Source: Microbulbifer elongatus
Lineage (GTDB): Bacteria; Pseudomonadota; Gammaproteobacteria; Pseudomonadales; Cellvibrionaceae
Length of the DNA stretch: 64,000 nucleotides
Direction of reading: 5' to 3'
Assembly: GCF_021165935.1 (NCBI RefSeq)
Contig: NZ_CP088953.1
Coordinates: forward strand, 1,116,001 to 1,180,000
Made by a program: the position numbers and the translations under genes. Below are positions 62,766-64,000 of the stretch, piece by piece; position 1 is the stretch's first letter, and every line of letters begins with the position of its first letter. Below the pieces are notes generated by a model. It was not told the origin of the DNA. It worked only from the letters and a program-made list of their open reading frames with translations, and did no database searches.

Positions 62766-63218
62766 TCAGAAAGAAAAAGTGGCCGCGCGAAGCTCGGTTC
62801 CGGCGGCCAAACACTCGGTGGTATTTTTCTCTACCGCCCGTTCGGCGCGGGCCTCAATGCTGGCGCCGCCAGTAAACGCGGCCTTCATCGCGTCCCGGGT
62901 GATCCTGCCGGCAAAGCGAGTGGCTAGGTCTTCAATCCGGGGTTCCAGTTCAGTTTCCGATTTTGTGCTGAAATTCCCCTCCTGCCATGGACTCCGGAAA
63001 GCAGGCACCTCTTCCGGTTTCTCCATTTCCCGGGCAACGATGTCACGCAGGTACCTTGCCTCCTCCAGAGACCTTCGGATGTCCGCGCTTCGACGAGCCG
63101 CCGCTGTGCTCTGGGCAGGTTCGGCGCATTGCGGATGAAGGCAAAGTATCCCTGAGACGCACCAGGTCCACAGAGTGGATGCGGGCGCGGGAAAAAATCT
63201 GGCACGCATATTGCTCAA
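62766..63218 (-). CDS. Small exported protein, unknown
   Basis: A 150-residue protein with a probable signal peptide (MSNMRARFF...WTWCVSGILCLHPQCA, cleavage near residue 32). The mature part is helical and charged with many Arg/Glu/Ala (AARRSADIRRSLEEARYLRD). It has no recognised domain. It lies upstream of, and in the same direction as, the unknown gene pair, with 140 bases and the LexA-like palindrome between. Confidence 0.5.
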   Translation of the reverse strand: MSNMRARFFPAPASTLWTWCVSGILCLHPQCAEPAQSTAAARRSADIRRSLEEARYLRDIVAREMEKPEEVPAFRSPWQEGNFSTKSETELEPRIEDLATRFAGRITRDAMKAAFTGGASIEARAERAVEKNTTECLAAGTELRAATFSF

Positions 63219-63417
63219 GATTGATTAACACAGGGAAATTCTCCCGGGGCAAAAAACTGCCCCTGGCCCACTGGCCAAAGCCAGTCTCAAAGTTTCTGCG
63301 GCTACTACCAGAGTGGCTGACGAGCACCAGTTAAGAGCCTTTCAAAAAAACCGGATTGTTATGAGGTTTCGTTGCCAGCACCCGATGTGTGCGTGGCCAG
63401 GGGCTCTTTTGTCCGAA

Positions 63418-63432
63418 AAATAATAATTGTTA
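63418..63432 (+). promoter_or_regulatory. Possible Fur box before the last receptor gene
   Basis: AAATAATAATTGTTA fits the 7-1-7 Fur pattern at 10 of 14 positions and lies 30 bases upstream of a TonB-dependent receptor start. The match is weaker than at 4581, and AT-richness makes chance matches easier. Confidence 0.38.
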
Positions 63433-63461
63433 TGGCATTTTTTCAAACCAAGGGGTCGCTA

Positions 63462-64000
63462 ATGAAGCAGTCACTTATGCAGAAGAAAGTACTGAGTTGT
63501 GCCGTGGTAGCAATCATCGCCAGTGGGGTTACGGCGCCGAGTGCTCCAGTTTTCGCGGAAGAGATCGAAGAGGTGGCCGTGACTGGCGTCCGGGGTAAGC
63601 CCAGGTCGGTTTCAGACTCGCCGGTGCCGGTGGACGTATTCGGTAGTGAGGCGCTGGAGTCCGTGTCCTATACCGATACCAACGATGTGATGAAAACCCT
63701 GGTTCCTTCTTATACCGTCAATCGCCAGCCGATCAGTGATGGTGGTACCTTTATTCGTCCTGCGCAGTTGCGGGGCATGCCTACGGATAAGACACTGGTA
63801 CTGGTGAACTCCAAGCGACGTCACCGCGCCGCGCTGGTGCAGATTGGCGGCTCGGGCACTCAGGGCCCTGATATCGCGACTATCCCCAGCTCCGCACTGA
63901 AGTCCGTAGAGGTGTTGCGTGATGGTGCCGCCGCACAGTACGGCTCCGACGCGATTGCCGGCGTGATCAATTTTATTCTCAAGGACAATTCGGACGGTGG
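63462..64000 (+). CDS. TonB-dependent receptor, N-terminal part (continues beyond window)
   Basis: The first 179 residues of an outer-membrane receptor, open to the right edge. It has a signal peptide ending at VFA (about residue 32), a TonB-box-like EEVAVTGV, and a plug domain with TDTNDVMKTLVPSY, LRGMPTDKTLVLVNSKRRH and VEVLRDGAAAQYGSDAIAGV. The KRRHRAA and 'SG-TQGPDIATIP' elements fit the large receptors of marine bacteria related to the first receptor of this window. The ATG at 63462 has AAGGGG upstream. Substrate unknown; a possible Fur box precedes it. Confidence 0.9.
   Translation, partial: MKQSLMQKKVLSCAVVAIIASGVTAPSAPVFAEEIEEVAVTGVRGKPRSVSDSPVPVDVFGSEALESVSYTDTNDVMKTLVPSYTVNRQPISDGGTFIRPAQLRGMPTDKTLVLVNSKRRHRAALVQIGGSGTQGPDIATIPSSALKSVEVLRDGAAAQYGSDAIAGVINFILKDNSDG

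Overview
The window reads as a chromosomal segment of a marine, GC-rich, aerobic gammaproteobacterium. TonB-dependent receptors sit at both edges. The housekeeping set (tkt-epd, metK-ahcY-metF, tex, rsmE, rluA) has gammaproteobacterial character. The catecholate siderophore genes resemble both the Escherichia ent system and the cationic-amino-acid triscatecholates known from Teredinibacter and Vibrio. A member of Cellvibrionales such as Microbulbifer is my best guess; this is inference, because no rRNA gene is present.

Layout. 1-4300: end of a TonB-dependent receptor, a membrane-anchored Nudix hydrolase on the minus strand, a class C beta-lactamase and a small lipoprotein. 4580-29630: a siderophore island of about 25 kb, all on the plus strand. 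It has a Fur-type box, a catecholate receptor, isochorismate synthase, DHB-AMP ligase, isochorismatase/ArCP and DHB dehydrogenase (entC-E-B-A order), an RND adaptor and pump, a DUF3325-DUF3649-PepSY membrane trio, a Fes-type esterase, MbtH, a two-module NRPS (C-A-T-C-A-T-TE), an EntS-type exporter and an EntD-type phosphopantetheinyl transferase. Most of these genes overlap by 4-8 bases. The second adenylation domain carries the EntF serine code. The first has an acidic residue in its pocket, which suggests a cationic amino acid, so the likely product is a (DHB-Lys/Orn/Arg-Ser)n catecholate without an epimerised residue.

30190-38310: a TetR regulator, a ParD-like/map/DUF2164 operon, RluA, a SARP-type regulator fused to an alpha/beta hydrolase, an unrecognised 292-residue protein, and Tex. 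38600-47260: a second RND efflux pair whose adaptor is frameshifted, rsmE, small membrane proteins, a HAD phosphatase, and periplasmic and OmpA-like envelope proteins. 47260-52350: metF, ahcY, metK and an ArsR-methyltransferase regulator of SahR type, forming an S-adenosylmethionine cycle block on the minus strand. 52670-55950: tkt and epd. 56090-64000: two poly-Gly lipoproteins (Kelch-like; metallopeptidase), a DTW protein, a peroxiredoxin, an unrecognised two-gene unit, a small secreted protein, and the beginning of another TonB-dependent receptor.

The least expected feature is a family of nested inverted repeats with six copies, at 19.6, 27.4, 43.2, 51.0, 51.2 and 54.7 kb. Each has a conserved inner core enclosed by long complementary arms whose sequence differs from copy to copy. 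The core lies in opposite orientations between nearly identical arms in the two neighbouring copies at 51 kb. Two genes (the fes-like esterase and the second RND adaptor) show likely one-base frameshifts at short homopolymers, which could be real or assembly errors. I saw no tRNA, rRNA, CRISPR array, transposase or prophage gene.
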